Program-made: the position numbers and the translations under genes
Notes under the pieces: generated by a model
Told to the model about the DNA's origin: nothing
Seen by the model: only the letters and a program-made list of their open reading frames with translations
Database searches by the model: none
Assembly (NCBI RefSeq): GCF_002288065.1
Contig: NZ_CP016773.1
Location: forward strand, 248,001-312,000
Reading direction: 5' to 3'
Length of the DNA stretch: 64,000 nt
DNA from: Candidatus Planktophila sulfonica
GTDB lineage: Bacteria > Actinomycetota > Actinomycetes > Nanopelagicales > Nanopelagicaceae
Shown: in pieces, positions 54,944 to 63,612 of the stretch
How the letters are laid out: each line of letters begins with the position of its first letter
How positions within the stretch are numbered: the first letter of the stretch is position 1

Positions 54944-55528
54944 TTAGAGTTTAAATGAAGGGTACTTATCTGAAACTAGAAGGAATGCATAACCATTTAC
55001 TCGGTTCCAGAATCGAAGTGTTGAAAGTACAAACTTTCCAGCCCACTTCGGATACTTACCTGTAGACCATGTCATGATCCAAGCGACGAATGTCATTCCA
55101 AGGGCGATGATTGAGTAAATCAATCCAACGATGATGAGTGGAATTGCAAGGAACCACTTCACCAATGGCAGCCAACGATTGAGAGTCTTTCCACCCTTGA
55201 TATCCGGGAAGATGACTGCAATATTCTTGTTGCGTTCAATGGAAGGGTAATCATCAGTCAGAAGAAGAACGTAGGCGATGACGCGAGTTTCTAGCTCGAG
55301 AAGAGCGTGGTTGAAAGTTAAAAGGTAACTTGGGTAAACCTCGCGGAAGAGAAGAGCAAGCAGTGCAGGCATGATGATGAAGCCTGTAGCCCATCCTGCG
55401 TTGCTATTGATCGAAAATGCGCCTAGGAATATCGCTACTGGGAAGACCAGGATTCCACGCCAGAAAACTGTGGCTTTATTGCGCTTCTTATATTCGATTT
55501 CTACTTCAGTTTTAATTTGTTTGCTCAT
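54944..55528 (-). CDS. DUF4389 membrane protein
   Basis: A 194-residue protein with four helices and paired YPxF/YPSF motifs (DDYPSIE, GKYPKWAGKF, SDKYPSFKL), each preceded by a helix, as in DUF4389. Function unknown. A -10 TAGGAT lies 6 bases before the ATG. Confidence 0.82.
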   Translation of the reverse strand: MSKQIKTEVEIEYKKRNKATVFWRGILVFPVAIFLGAFSINSNAGWATGFIIMPALLALLFREVYPSYLLTFNHALLELETRVIAYVLLLTDDYPSIERNKNIAVIFPDIKGGKTLNRWLPLVKWFLAIPLIIVGLIYSIIALGMTFVAWIMTWSTGKYPKWAGKFVLSTLRFWNRVNGYAFLLVSDKYPSFKL

Positions 55529-55534
55529 GGTCTA

Positions 55535-55556
55535 ATCCTAGCCTCGCATATACCCT
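55535..55556. promoter_or_regulatory. Divergent leaderless promoters (DUF4389 and SDR genes)
   Basis: Minus-strand TAGGAT (55535-55540) is 6 bases from the start at 55528. Plus-strand TACCCT (55551-55556) is 6 bases from ATG 55563. The start codons are 34 bases apart. Confidence 0.6.
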
Positions 55557-55562
55557 TTCCCA

Positions 55563-56321
55563 ATGACATCACGCGAATATGCAGTTATTACTGGAGCAAG
55601 TAGCGGAATCGGCGCAGCAACTGCACGAGCGCTAGCGGCAAATGGATATCACGTGATCGCTGCTGCAAGACGAGTCGACAAATTAACCGCTCTTGCATCT
55701 GAATCACCACACATCGAAGCGGTTGAACTCGATGTCACAGATCAATCCAGCGTCGACGCACTTGTAGCGCATCTAGGAAATGCACCTGTTTCTGTCTTGG
55801 TACATAGCGCTGGTGGTGCATTCGATGCCGATTCAGTGATGGATTCAGATCCAGAGCTTTGGCAGAAGACTTTTGATATCAACGTTGTTGGCGCAGTGCG
55901 CATGGTTAAAGCGATTACTCCGCTCTTTCGCGAACATCGCAAAGGCCACATCGTTCTTATTACATCTACCGCCGCGCATCGCACTTATGAAAATGGTGGA
56001 AGCTACGCAGCAGCTAAATTTGGTGAAGCATCTCTTGTAGATACCTTGCGCCTTGAACTCAACGGCGAGCCCATTCGAATTACCGAGATCGCTCCTGGCA
56101 TCGTAAAGACAGAAGAGTTTGCGAAGATTCGCTACAAAGGCAATGTTGATGCGGCGGCAAAGATTTATGAAGGTATTGAAAAGCCACTGGTTGCCGATGA
56201 TGTTGCTGAGGCAATCCGTTGGGTTGTTATGTTGCCAGATCACTTCAACGTTGATTCGATGATGATCAAGCCACTAGCGCAGGCAGTTTCACACAAGGTC
56301 TATCGCAAGCCAATTCGTTAA
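55563..56321 (+). CDS. Short-chain dehydrogenase/reductase (YdfG-like)
   Basis: A 252-residue SDR with the classical TGASSGIGAA cofactor motif (10-19), S135 and Y148-x3-K152 as the catalytic triad, and a PG motif after it. The closest familiar type is the NADP-dependent 3-hydroxy acid/serine dehydrogenase YdfG (MxxVKAITPLF and EIAPGIVKTEEF). The actual substrate is unknown. It precedes an MFS gene by 15 bases, so they are probably co-transcribed. Confidence 0.9.
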   Translation: MTSREYAVITGASSGIGAATARALAANGYHVIAAARRVDKLTALASESPHIEAVELDVTDQSSVDALVAHLGNAPVSVLVHSAGGAFDADSVMDSDPELWQKTFDINVVGAVRMVKAITPLFREHRKGHIVLITSTAAHRTYENGGSYAAAKFGEASLVDTLRLELNGEPIRITEIAPGIVKTEEFAKIRYKGNVDAAAKIYEGIEKPLVADDVAEAIRWVVMLPDHFNVDSMMIKPLAQAVSHKVYRKPIR

Positions 56322-56336
56322 AGGGAGTCAAGACTG

Positions 56337-57506
56337 ATGTTCTCTGATCTCAGCATTAAGCGCGCCCGTGTGGGAGTAACTCTCTCTTTTCTTACTCTCG
56401 GGTTTAGCGCAGGGAATTTCGTATCTCGTATTCCTGATATCAAAAGCAAGCTCGAACTTTCAAACTCTGCGCTCGGTATTTGCTTGCTCATGATGTCTGT
56501 AGGAGTGCTCGCGGCGCTTGGACCCGTGGGTAAATTTGCCGCAAAGTTGGGTAGCGCTCAGACACTTAAAGTTGCTACCGCAGCTCTCTTACTTGTACAG
56601 CCCTTCGTTGGTTTGGCTAACTCTGTCGTAACTCTTTCTGCAGCGCTCTTTATCTTCGGCATGACTGTTGCTTCGCAAGATGTATCAATGAATACACATG
56701 GAGTGACCCTGGAACAGAAATCTGGCCTGCGCTATATGAGCAGATTCCACGCCTTCTGGTCTGTCGGCGGTCTTATCGGAAGTATTTTTGGTGGTTTATT
56801 CGCGCAAGCTGAGGTAAGTGTTTTTATCCATATCATCGTTGTGTCGATTGTTAGTGCCATTGTCACTGTCATTGGGTCTCGACTACTTCTTTCTGCAGAT
56901 GCAGATAAGCACATTTACACAGAAGAGCAGAAGGCTAAGAAAAAGCGCCCACCACTAATTCTCATCATGGGACTACTTGGTATGGCTGCATCTGTCGGCG
57001 AAGGCTCGACAGGCGATTGGGGAGGCGTGCTTGCGCGCGAAACTTTTGGCGCATCTGCATTCGTCAGCACAATTCCATTTATTGCATTCTCATTCACCAT
57101 GGTCGTCGGTCGTTTCTTTGGAGATCAACTTGCGACAAAGTTTGGCCCCAATCGCATCCTTAAAGTTGGCGGATTCATTGGTGGAATCGGTTTAGCTACG
57201 GGTCTCATTGTTGGCGGAACTGGTGGAGTTATCTTCGGTTGGTTGCTTTACGGAGCAGCACTTTCTGCCGTAATTCCGCTTCTCTTTAGCGCAGCAGGCT
57301 CAATGGCCAATAAGCGATTTGCTGGAAGTATTTCACCAGCTGAAGCGGTCGCAATGATCTCGGGAATTTCTTACTTTGGATTTATTGTTGGCCCACCATT
57401 AATGGGATTTGTTGCAGACTTGATCACACTGCGTTGGGCGATGCTTATTCCGGCAGTGCTCGCCATCATCATTTCGGCAAGCTCTCGAATCTTTACGAGC
57501 GATTAA
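56337..57506 (+). CDS. MFS transporter (YbjJ-like, second copy)
   Basis: A 389-residue carrier with twelve helices. The N-terminal LGFSAGNFVSRIPDIKSKLELSNSALG parallels the first copy at 25894. A cytoplasmic charged loop (YTEEQKAKKKRP) divides the halves. AAAGGGA lies upstream. It overlaps the convergent decarboxylase gene by 14 bases. Confidence 0.85.
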   Translation: MFSDLSIKRARVGVTLSFLTLGFSAGNFVSRIPDIKSKLELSNSALGICLLMMSVGVLAALGPVGKFAAKLGSAQTLKVATAALLLVQPFVGLANSVVTLSAALFIFGMTVASQDVSMNTHGVTLEQKSGLRYMSRFHAFWSVGGLIGSIFGGLFAQAEVSVFIHIIVVSIVSAIVTVIGSRLLLSADADKHIYTEEQKAKKKRPPLILIMGLLGMAASVGEGSTGDWGGVLARETFGASAFVSTIPFIAFSFTMVVGRFFGDQLATKFGPNRILKVGGFIGGIGLATGLIVGGTGGVIFGWLLYGAALSAVIPLLFSAAGSMANKRFAGSISPAEAVAMISGISYFGFIVGPPLMGFVADLITLRWAMLIPAVLAIIISASSRIFTSD

Positions 57507-58929
57507 CGACTCTGTAATTTTCTAGCGTTGAATCGGTTGCATATGCGATTCGAACTCCCGCAGCACGAGAAGCGCTAAGGCCTTCAACAATCTGCTTAGT
57601 CAGAACTTCACCAGGAGCAACAACTGCGACTCCAGGTGGGTATGGTGCAATCAAATCTGCAGAGATTCGTCCGACGGCATGTGCGGCAGAGACTATCTCG
57701 GTTTCCGCAAAGTAAGCATCACGCATTGAAGTAGCGCGTTGTGGAACAACGGACCAGCTGAGCGCTGTTGCACTTTCGCGACGTTGTTCTTGGCGCTTCT
57801 TTAAAATCGGAATAAGAGCATCGGCTAGCGCATCAAAGTCAGCTTCAGAATCTGCAATCGTTGCAAGGAAGACGATGGTGTCGCGATCTGCCATTTCCAC
57901 GCGAATTCCCTTCGCTTGCAGATCTTTTTCGATTTCAACGCCTGATGTGCCAAGCTGCTGAACGCGAAGAACAATCTTCGACGGATCAAAGCGTCCTGCT
58001 GGGAAATCTGACGGATAGAGAAAAATCGGTAGCGCGAATTCTGCTTGCACCATCTCTTTAAATCGGTGAATGTTGTTGAGAAGCTTGCCAATAAGTTCTT
58101 CGCCTCGAGTTTCAAGTAGTGCGCGAACTCCATCGATTGATGCAAGAGGTGCTCCTGCGGGCGATGTCGTATGTGTTGTCTCAAAACTTTGTTCGAGTCT
58201 TTCGGCGCTCAGAAGCGTTGTGCGTGCAAGCAGTAGGGCAGAGGCGCTGTATCCAGGAAGTGCTTTATGTGTACTGGTAATGAGTGCATCGGCACCAACT
58301 TGGAATGCATGGCGGGGAAGATCTGAGTGGAAACCAAAGTGACCACCCCATGCCGCATCGAGAATCACCGGAACCTTCACTGCATGTGCAGCTTCGATGA
58401 GCGCAGGAAGATCTGAAATCGTTCCGAGGTAACCAGGTTCGGTCAGCAGAACCGCAATTGGTTTTTCGTTCAGTGCGCGCTTTAGCTCTGCGATTCCGAT
58501 TCCGATTGGCACACCGGTTGCTTCATCAATCTCAGGTGACATCCAGATTGGTTCGAGTCCTGCCAGAACGAGTGCGCTTAGAACAGAACGGTGAGCAGTG
58601 CGTGAGACGGCAACTTTGTCGCCAGGCTTTCCGAGAGCGAAGATGATCGCTTGATTTGCGTGGGTAGAACCTCCGGTTGAGAAGCGCGCATAGTCAGCGC
58701 CCCACAACTTCGCAGCCAGTGCTTCAGCTTTCTTTAAGGTCTGATTGGTTAACTTGATTTCATCGAGGCCACCATAGAGAGGTGTATCGGAATCAACGAC
58801 TGCGCCTAAACCAGCGTCGAGCGCGCTGGTCTTCTGCTTGTGGCCAGGAATCGTGAATGGTGTTCGAGCGCTCTCGAAGTATGAGAGATAGGCATCAAGA
58901 AGTGGTGCGCTGTCTCGGAGATTGCTCAT
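57493..58929 (-). CDS. Orn/Lys/Arg decarboxylase, short form
   Basis: PLP-dependent fold-type I decarboxylase of basic amino acids, giving putrescine, cadaverine or agmatine. Hallmarks are TPFTIPGHKQ at the N-terminus, STGGSTHANQA, DAAWGGHFGF with D191, and the Schiff-base lysine K222 in TSTHKALPG. It has 478 residues and no N-terminal wing domain, like the Bacillus SpeA/YaaO type. The specific substrate cannot be decided. A -10 TAGGCT lies 6 bases before the ATG. Confidence 0.93.
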   Translation of the reverse strand: MSNLRDSAPLLDAYLSYFESARTPFTIPGHKQKTSALDAGLGAVVDSDTPLYGGLDEIKLTNQTLKKAEALAAKLWGADYARFSTGGSTHANQAIIFALGKPGDKVAVSRTAHRSVLSALVLAGLEPIWMSPEIDEATGVPIGIGIAELKRALNEKPIAVLLTEPGYLGTISDLPALIEAAHAVKVPVILDAAWGGHFGFHSDLPRHAFQVGADALITSTHKALPGYSASALLLARTTLLSAERLEQSFETTHTTSPAGAPLASIDGVRALLETRGEELIGKLLNNIHRFKEMVQAEFALPIFLYPSDFPAGRFDPSKIVLRVQQLGTSGVEIEKDLQAKGIRVEMADRDTIVFLATIADSEADFDALADALIPILKKRQEQRRESATALSWSVVPQRATSMRDAYFAETEIVSAAHAVGRISADLIAPYPPGVAVVAPGEVLTKQIVEGLSASRAAGVRIAYATDSTLENYRVVNRS

Positions 58930-58935
58930 GTGGCA

Positions 58936-58993
58936 AGCCTAACTTGTACAGAGCCATGGTTGGGCTCGCATCAGAAAATGATGGGCTTAGACT
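58936..58993. promoter_or_regulatory. Divergent leaderless promoters (decarboxylase and gabT)
   Basis: Minus-strand TAGGCT (58936-58941) is 6 bases from the decarboxylase ATG. Plus-strand TAGACT (58988-58993) is 6 bases from the gabT ATG. No clear -35 boxes were found. Confidence 0.6.
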
Positions 58994-58999
58994 TTCACC

Positions 59000-60340
59000 A
59001 TGACATCAAAGGACCCCCTCCCACAATCACGCCACTTGGCCACTGAAATTCCAGGGCCACTATCAACTGCAGCAATGCAGCGACGTAAAGAGGCTGTATC
59101 TGGGGGACTAGGAACTGCGATGCCGGTGATTGTCAGCCGCGCACATGACGCAATTATTGAAGATATCGATGGCAACCGCATCATCGATATGGGTTCAGGT
59201 ATCGGAGTAGTTAACGTTGGAAACTCTGCACCTCGCGTTGTAAAGGCAGTGCAAGAAGCTGTCGCAAACTTTACGCATACAAACTTCACCACTGTTCCTT
59301 ACATGGGGTACATCGAAGTATGCGAAGCGCTCAATCGCCTGACTCCAGGAAAGTTTAAAAAGAAGTCGATCCTGCAAAACTCAGGTGCAGAAGCCGTTGA
59401 GAATGCAATCAAGATTGCTCGTCACTACACAAAGCGTGCGGCTGTTGTTGTCTTTGAACATGCGTATCACGGTCGCACCAACCTCACTATGGCACTGACT
59501 GCAAAGAACATTCCTTACAAAGATGGCTTTGGTCCATTCGCTAATGAGATCTATCGCATGCCAATGCCTTACACATATCGCTACAACGGCAATCCTGCGA
59601 CTATCGCTGAAGATTCACTCGCAGCTGTTATTTCAAAGATTGAGAAAGAGATTGGCGCACATAACGTTGCGGCAATCTTGATCGAACCTGTTGTTGGCGA
59701 AGGTGGATTTATCGTGCCACCAGTTGGCTTTATGCCAGGACTTCAGAAATTTGCTACCGAAAACAAGATTGTCTTCATCGCTGATGAAGTTCAGTCAGGC
59801 TTTGCTCGCACAGGAAAGATGTTTGCTGTAGAGCATGAAAATATGGAACCAGACATGATCATCTCTGCGAAGGGAATCGCTGGCGGAATGCCGCTTGCAG
59901 CAGTTACTGCTCGCGCTGAAATTATGGATTCATCTCATGTGGGTGGACTCGGCGGAACATACGGTGGAAACCCTGTGGTCTGTGCTGCAGCTCTTGCCGT
60001 AATTGAAACCATTGAAGAAGAGAAGCTCGTGGATCGCGCTGCGCATATCGGCACGATTCTCGTGGACTCACTCAACGCCCTTAAGGCTAAGTACCCAATC
60101 ATTGGCGATGTTCGTGGTCGTGGTGCAATGGTTGCAATCGAACTCGTTCACGCTGGTACTAAGGATCCAAATCCTGAAGCGATGGCTAAGGTCATCAAGT
60201 ACTGCCAGAGCAAGGGTGTTCTCATCCTTACTGCGGGAACTTACGGCAACGTAATTCGCTTCTTGCCACCATTGGTTATTACAGATGAACTTCTTAAGGA
60301 TGCCCTTGGTGTTCTTGCAGAAGGCTTCGCAACTCTCTAA
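59000..60340 (+). CDS. gabT: 4-aminobutyrate aminotransferase
   Basis: PLP class III aminotransferase moving the amino group of GABA (or a related omega-amino acid) to 2-oxoglutarate. Motifs are LQNSGAEAVENAIKIAR, FEHAYHGRTNLTMALT, IFIADEVQSGFARTG (cofactor Asp) and the Schiff-base lysine in ISAKGIAGGMPL. The length of 446 is standard for GabT. Its neighbour is a basic amino-acid decarboxylase, so polyamine or lysine-derived omega-amino acids may be the real substrates. Confidence 0.92.
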   Translation: MTSKDPLPQSRHLATEIPGPLSTAAMQRRKEAVSGGLGTAMPVIVSRAHDAIIEDIDGNRIIDMGSGIGVVNVGNSAPRVVKAVQEAVANFTHTNFTTVPYMGYIEVCEALNRLTPGKFKKKSILQNSGAEAVENAIKIARHYTKRAAVVVFEHAYHGRTNLTMALTAKNIPYKDGFGPFANEIYRMPMPYTYRYNGNPATIAEDSLAAVISKIEKEIGAHNVAAILIEPVVGEGGFIVPPVGFMPGLQKFATENKIVFIADEVQSGFARTGKMFAVEHENMEPDMIISAKGIAGGMPLAAVTARAEIMDSSHVGGLGGTYGGNPVVCAAALAVIETIEEEKLVDRAAHIGTILVDSLNALKAKYPIIGDVRGRGAMVAIELVHAGTKDPNPEAMAKVIKYCQSKGVLILTAGTYGNVIRFLPPLVITDELLKDALGVLAEGFATL

Positions 60341-60367
60341 TCCACGCGTAAGAATCACCGCGTTATC

Positions 60368-60389
60368 TCACCCCTAATGGGGTGATTTT
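60368..60389 (+). terminator. Terminator-like hairpin after gabT
   Basis: TCACCCC (60368-60374) and GGGGTGA (60379-60385) pair perfectly around TAAT and are followed by TTTT. The T-run is short, so termination may be partial. Confidence 0.65.
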
Positions 60390-60427
60390 GGCTTCACATC
60401 CCCCCGCTTTTCCATCACCCTAACACC

Positions 60428-63034
60428 ATGGCAACGGCAAAGGGTGAGGCAGCGGAGTTCGAGGTAGCTCCCGGAGTGACACTTTCGCGCACTCTCATTC
60501 CAACCTTGCCGCCAAATTACTTATCCCGAAAGCATCTATTTCCTCTTCTTGATAATTCGTCACCAAGTACGACAGTTGTCATTGCACCTGCCGGGTACGG
60601 AAAGACTTCCGTCGTTGCCGAATGGGCGCTCGCGCATCGTGATCGCGTTATCTGGTTAACAATTACCGAAAGTGATTCGCTTGAAGATATGGCGGCGCTC
60701 TTTATTCAGGCGACAAGAAACATTCTTCCAGGCTTTGCGCCGTGGTTTGAAGGCGAAGCAAGCGTTCGCCCAGTCGAAGTAGTTCGCCGTTGGGGCAATG
60801 AACTTCTTGCAACAGGTAAAGATTACATTTTTATCATCGACAATCTTCGTGAACATACCAATCGCGACGTCGATATTGCTTCGCGCCTTGTTGAGCAATT
60901 TCCCAAGAACATTCAATTCGTAACAATCCGCCGAGATTCTTTAGAAACGGTTTATGCCACATTCGCTTCACGTGGTGCGCTCTCAGTTGTCACTGCCAAT
61001 GATCTCCAATTTTCTGACAATGAGATTGCAACTCTGGCAGCAATGCACAAATTAGATTATGAGGATAGCGAAATTCGGCAATCTCTCGAAGGAGCACATG
61101 GTTGGCCGGCAGCTGTCTCAATGCTCGTCTATCAAATATCTAAGAATAAGAAGCCGGTAGATTTTGAGAAGTTGGTTTCTTCTCAATCCGAACCTCTAAG
61201 GGCTTTAGCTTCATCCGTAATTAACTCGCTGGATGATCAGACACGATCCCTGATTACTTCCCTTGCTGTCGTTCAAGAATTTACCCATGAAATGGCTGAA
61301 GTTATCCTCGGCGATGATTATTCCTATGATGGTATTAACCAGATAGCACTTGATGGCAACTACTTCACTCAAACAGGATCTCCAGAGCAGAGCTTTGAAT
61401 TTTCGACACTTGTGCGAGAAGTTCTTCTGACTGAGCTTCGAAAAGATAAGTACAAGAAGATGAGAATTCACTCGGCGCTTCTTGCATTTCATGAGAATCG
61501 CAACGAACCGAACCTCGCCCTAGAGCACGCCTATCTCGCAGGCGATTTTGAGAAAGTCGCAGAAATTTTCCCTGATGCTGCTCGAATCTTGCAGTCAACA
61601 GGTCGCGGGCGCGAACTGATTCGCTGGTCCATCTTTGCCGGCGACAATTCAGAGTTAGGTCTACTCAAACGTGCGACTGTTGAACTAGCAGGACGTTTAG
61701 CCAATCAAGAGTATGACTCTGTTTTCAGCATGATTGATCAGATGAATTTCGATGCGCAAGGAACGGTGCTGGAAGGATTCATCAAGCAACTCACATATGG
61801 ATCCAGAGCGTACGTAGAAATGGCGTTAGGGCGTTTTGATGAGTTCGATCAGAGTTATGCGATTGCGATGGCAAATAATGAAGGTCCAATTACATTTGGA
61901 ATTGAAGAGCAGATTGGCTTATTGCGCCTGGCCGCGATGAAGAGCTTTATTCTGGATGAGACTGAATCGGTAGAAGCTTTATATGAAGAAGCGAAAGCGC
62001 TAGCCAATAAATCTAAACTTCCCAATAACCACCTCTTGCTCTCATCTATGAATGCGATGGCGCTTTTTCAACGAGGCGACTACCGCAGAGCGTATGAAGC
62101 TGCCTCGGTTACCTATTCTCAGTTCACCAAACGTGGTTATGTCGGAATCTTTGGTCCGCTAGATTCGATGTTCATCATTGCGCGCTGCCATCTTGAATTT
62201 GCAAGACCTCGCGAGGCCTTTGAGGTCTTTGGACAGATCAGAAACCTAGGAGAGCAGTGGCAGCAATGGGCTTGGCATTTCTTTGCCGACGGTTACTTTG
62301 CTCGCGATCTTGTGATGCGCGGGATGGTGACTGAGGCGCTCGACAATATTAAGCGGGCCAGAGAACGGGCCAGTGAAATTGAATTTTCAGAAGGCCTTGT
62401 TTCAATTATTGATCTGAGCGAACTCTTCATTCGATTTACTGTTAAAGATAATGAACGCTTAGGGGCACTCTTAGAACGTGCGCCGAAACTTCGATTTGTG
62501 CAACAGATAAAGCTTGCCTATGACGAGCGCATGGGTAAGAAATCGGTTCGAGAAGAAGTGAAGAACCTACCTGCGCGAACTCCTCGCGAAAAGATTTGGA
62601 AGCATCTCGCTGACGCTCACGAAGTAATTGATCAGGAGAATTTGGCGATGAAGGAGATGAAGAAGGCTCTCGAAATCGGAGCCACAGTAGGTGCGAAAGA
62701 AACTTTCCTTCGTCAATCATCGGAAATGGGGAACCTCATCTTGAAAATTGCTGGCGAGAATCCAACTGTCTATCTTGAAGATCTAGCCTCTAGCGTCGCC
62801 GAGCGCATTAAGTCAGATGCCAACCGACCATCAGAATTTGCTTCATCGCTGACTAAGCGCGAACTCGAAGTCTTGCGACACCTTTCAACGGATCGCCCAA
62901 TCAGTGCAATTGCTGCCTCACTTCATATCTCGCTGAATACGATGAAGACTCACCTCAAGAATTTGTACCGAAAGATGGAGGTAGACGGCCGCGTTTCTGC
63001 CGTTGAGAAAGCAAAGGCTCACTTCATTCTCTAG
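60428..63034 (+). CDS. MalT-like LuxR-family (LAL) transcriptional regulator
   Basis: An 868-residue ATP-dependent activator of the large LuxR/MalT class. The P-loop is APAGYGKTS at 53-61, with a Walker B-like FIIDNLREH at about 137-145. The middle 400 residues are TPR-like helical repeats for ligand or protein sensing. The C-terminal LuxR HTH is complete (LTKRELEVLRHLST to MKTHLKNLYRKMEVDGR, about 815-855). The target is unknown; the neighbouring gabT/decarboxylase or MFS genes are candidates. The frame and ATG are clear, with only a weak CACCCT 6 bases upstream. Confidence 0.93.
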   Translation: MATAKGEAAEFEVAPGVTLSRTLIPTLPPNYLSRKHLFPLLDNSSPSTTVVIAPAGYGKTSVVAEWALAHRDRVIWLTITESDSLEDMAALFIQATRNILPGFAPWFEGEASVRPVEVVRRWGNELLATGKDYIFIIDNLREHTNRDVDIASRLVEQFPKNIQFVTIRRDSLETVYATFASRGALSVVTANDLQFSDNEIATLAAMHKLDYEDSEIRQSLEGAHGWPAAVSMLVYQISKNKKPVDFEKLVSSQSEPLRALASSVINSLDDQTRSLITSLAVVQEFTHEMAEVILGDDYSYDGINQIALDGNYFTQTGSPEQSFEFSTLVREVLLTELRKDKYKKMRIHSALLAFHENRNEPNLALEHAYLAGDFEKVAEIFPDAARILQSTGRGRELIRWSIFAGDNSELGLLKRATVELAGRLANQEYDSVFSMIDQMNFDAQGTVLEGFIKQLTYGSRAYVEMALGRFDEFDQSYAIAMANNEGPITFGIEEQIGLLRLAAMKSFILDETESVEALYEEAKALANKSKLPNNHLLLSSMNAMALFQRGDYRRAYEAASVTYSQFTKRGYVGIFGPLDSMFIIARCHLEFARPREAFEVFGQIRNLGEQWQQWAWHFFADGYFARDLVMRGMVTEALDNIKRARERASEIEFSEGLVSIIDLSELFIRFTVKDNERLGALLERAPKLRFVQQIKLAYDERMGKKSVREEVKNLPARTPREKIWKHLADAHEVIDQENLAMKEMKKALEIGATVGAKETFLRQSSEMGNLILKIAGENPTVYLEDLASSVAERIKSDANRPSEFASSLTKRELEVLRHLSTDRPISAIAASLHISLNTMKTHLKNLYRKMEVDGRVSAVEKAKAHFIL

Positions 63035-63042
63035 CGTCGTGC

Positions 63043-63048
63043 GATACT
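63043..63048 (+). promoter_or_regulatory. -10-like GATACT before GTG 63055
   Basis: GATACT stands 6 bases before the GTG start. It retains A2 and T6 of the -10 consensus and supports a leaderless GTG start. Confidence 0.45.
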
Positions 63049-63054
63049 TCGCAT

Positions 63055-63612
63055 GTGTACGAGAAGGTAATTGATACTCCGCGTCTAGAACTTCATCATA
63101 TTTCTGCGCAGGGCATCATTGAGTTATATGAAAACAAGGATGATGTCATAGCGATAGCGGGCCGAGACTTCACAAACCCACATCAGAATCTTGTTATAGA
63201 GAGCGGTCCATTGGGTTGGCGTGTTCCGCAGGTGAAAGTTGATCCATCAGTAAACAAGTGGTTTGTCAGATTTATAGTTCTCAAAGAGAGCAAGGAAATT
63301 ATTGGCAGCACTAGTTTTCATGGAGTGCCTGATTCCGAAGGAATGATGGAGATTGGCCTTGGCATCGAAGAGGCTTTTCAAGGCAATGGATATGCCAAGG
63401 AAGCTCTTAAAGGCATGTGGAGTTGGGTCTGTACCTTTCCTGAGGTAAAAACTCTGCGATACACCGTGAGCCCAAATAATCTGCCATCCATCGCTGTGAT
63501 TAACTACTTTGGTTTCGACTACAAGGGCCAGCAGATTGATGAGGAAGATGGTCCAGAAAACATCTACGAGATGAGTACTTCTGAATTTAAGAGTAAATGG
63601 GGGAAGCAATGA
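63055..63612 (+). CDS. GNAT acetyltransferase (RimJ/RimL-like)
   Basis: A 185-residue acetyltransferase. The N-terminal DTPRLELHHIS is the RimJ/RimL opening, and the acetyl-CoA loop is GLGIEEAFQGNGYAKEALKGMW. The C-terminal NLPSIAVINYFGFDYKG matches the family. The target is unknown. It starts with GTG, and its stop overlaps the pgl start (ATGA). Confidence 0.87.
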   Translation: MYEKVIDTPRLELHHISAQGIIELYENKDDVIAIAGRDFTNPHQNLVIESGPLGWRVPQVKVDPSVNKWFVRFIVLKESKEIIGSTSFHGVPDSEGMMEIGLGIEEAFQGNGYAKEALKGMWSWVCTFPEVKTLRYTVSPNNLPSIAVINYFGFDYKGQQIDEEDGPENIYEMSTSEFKSKWGKQ

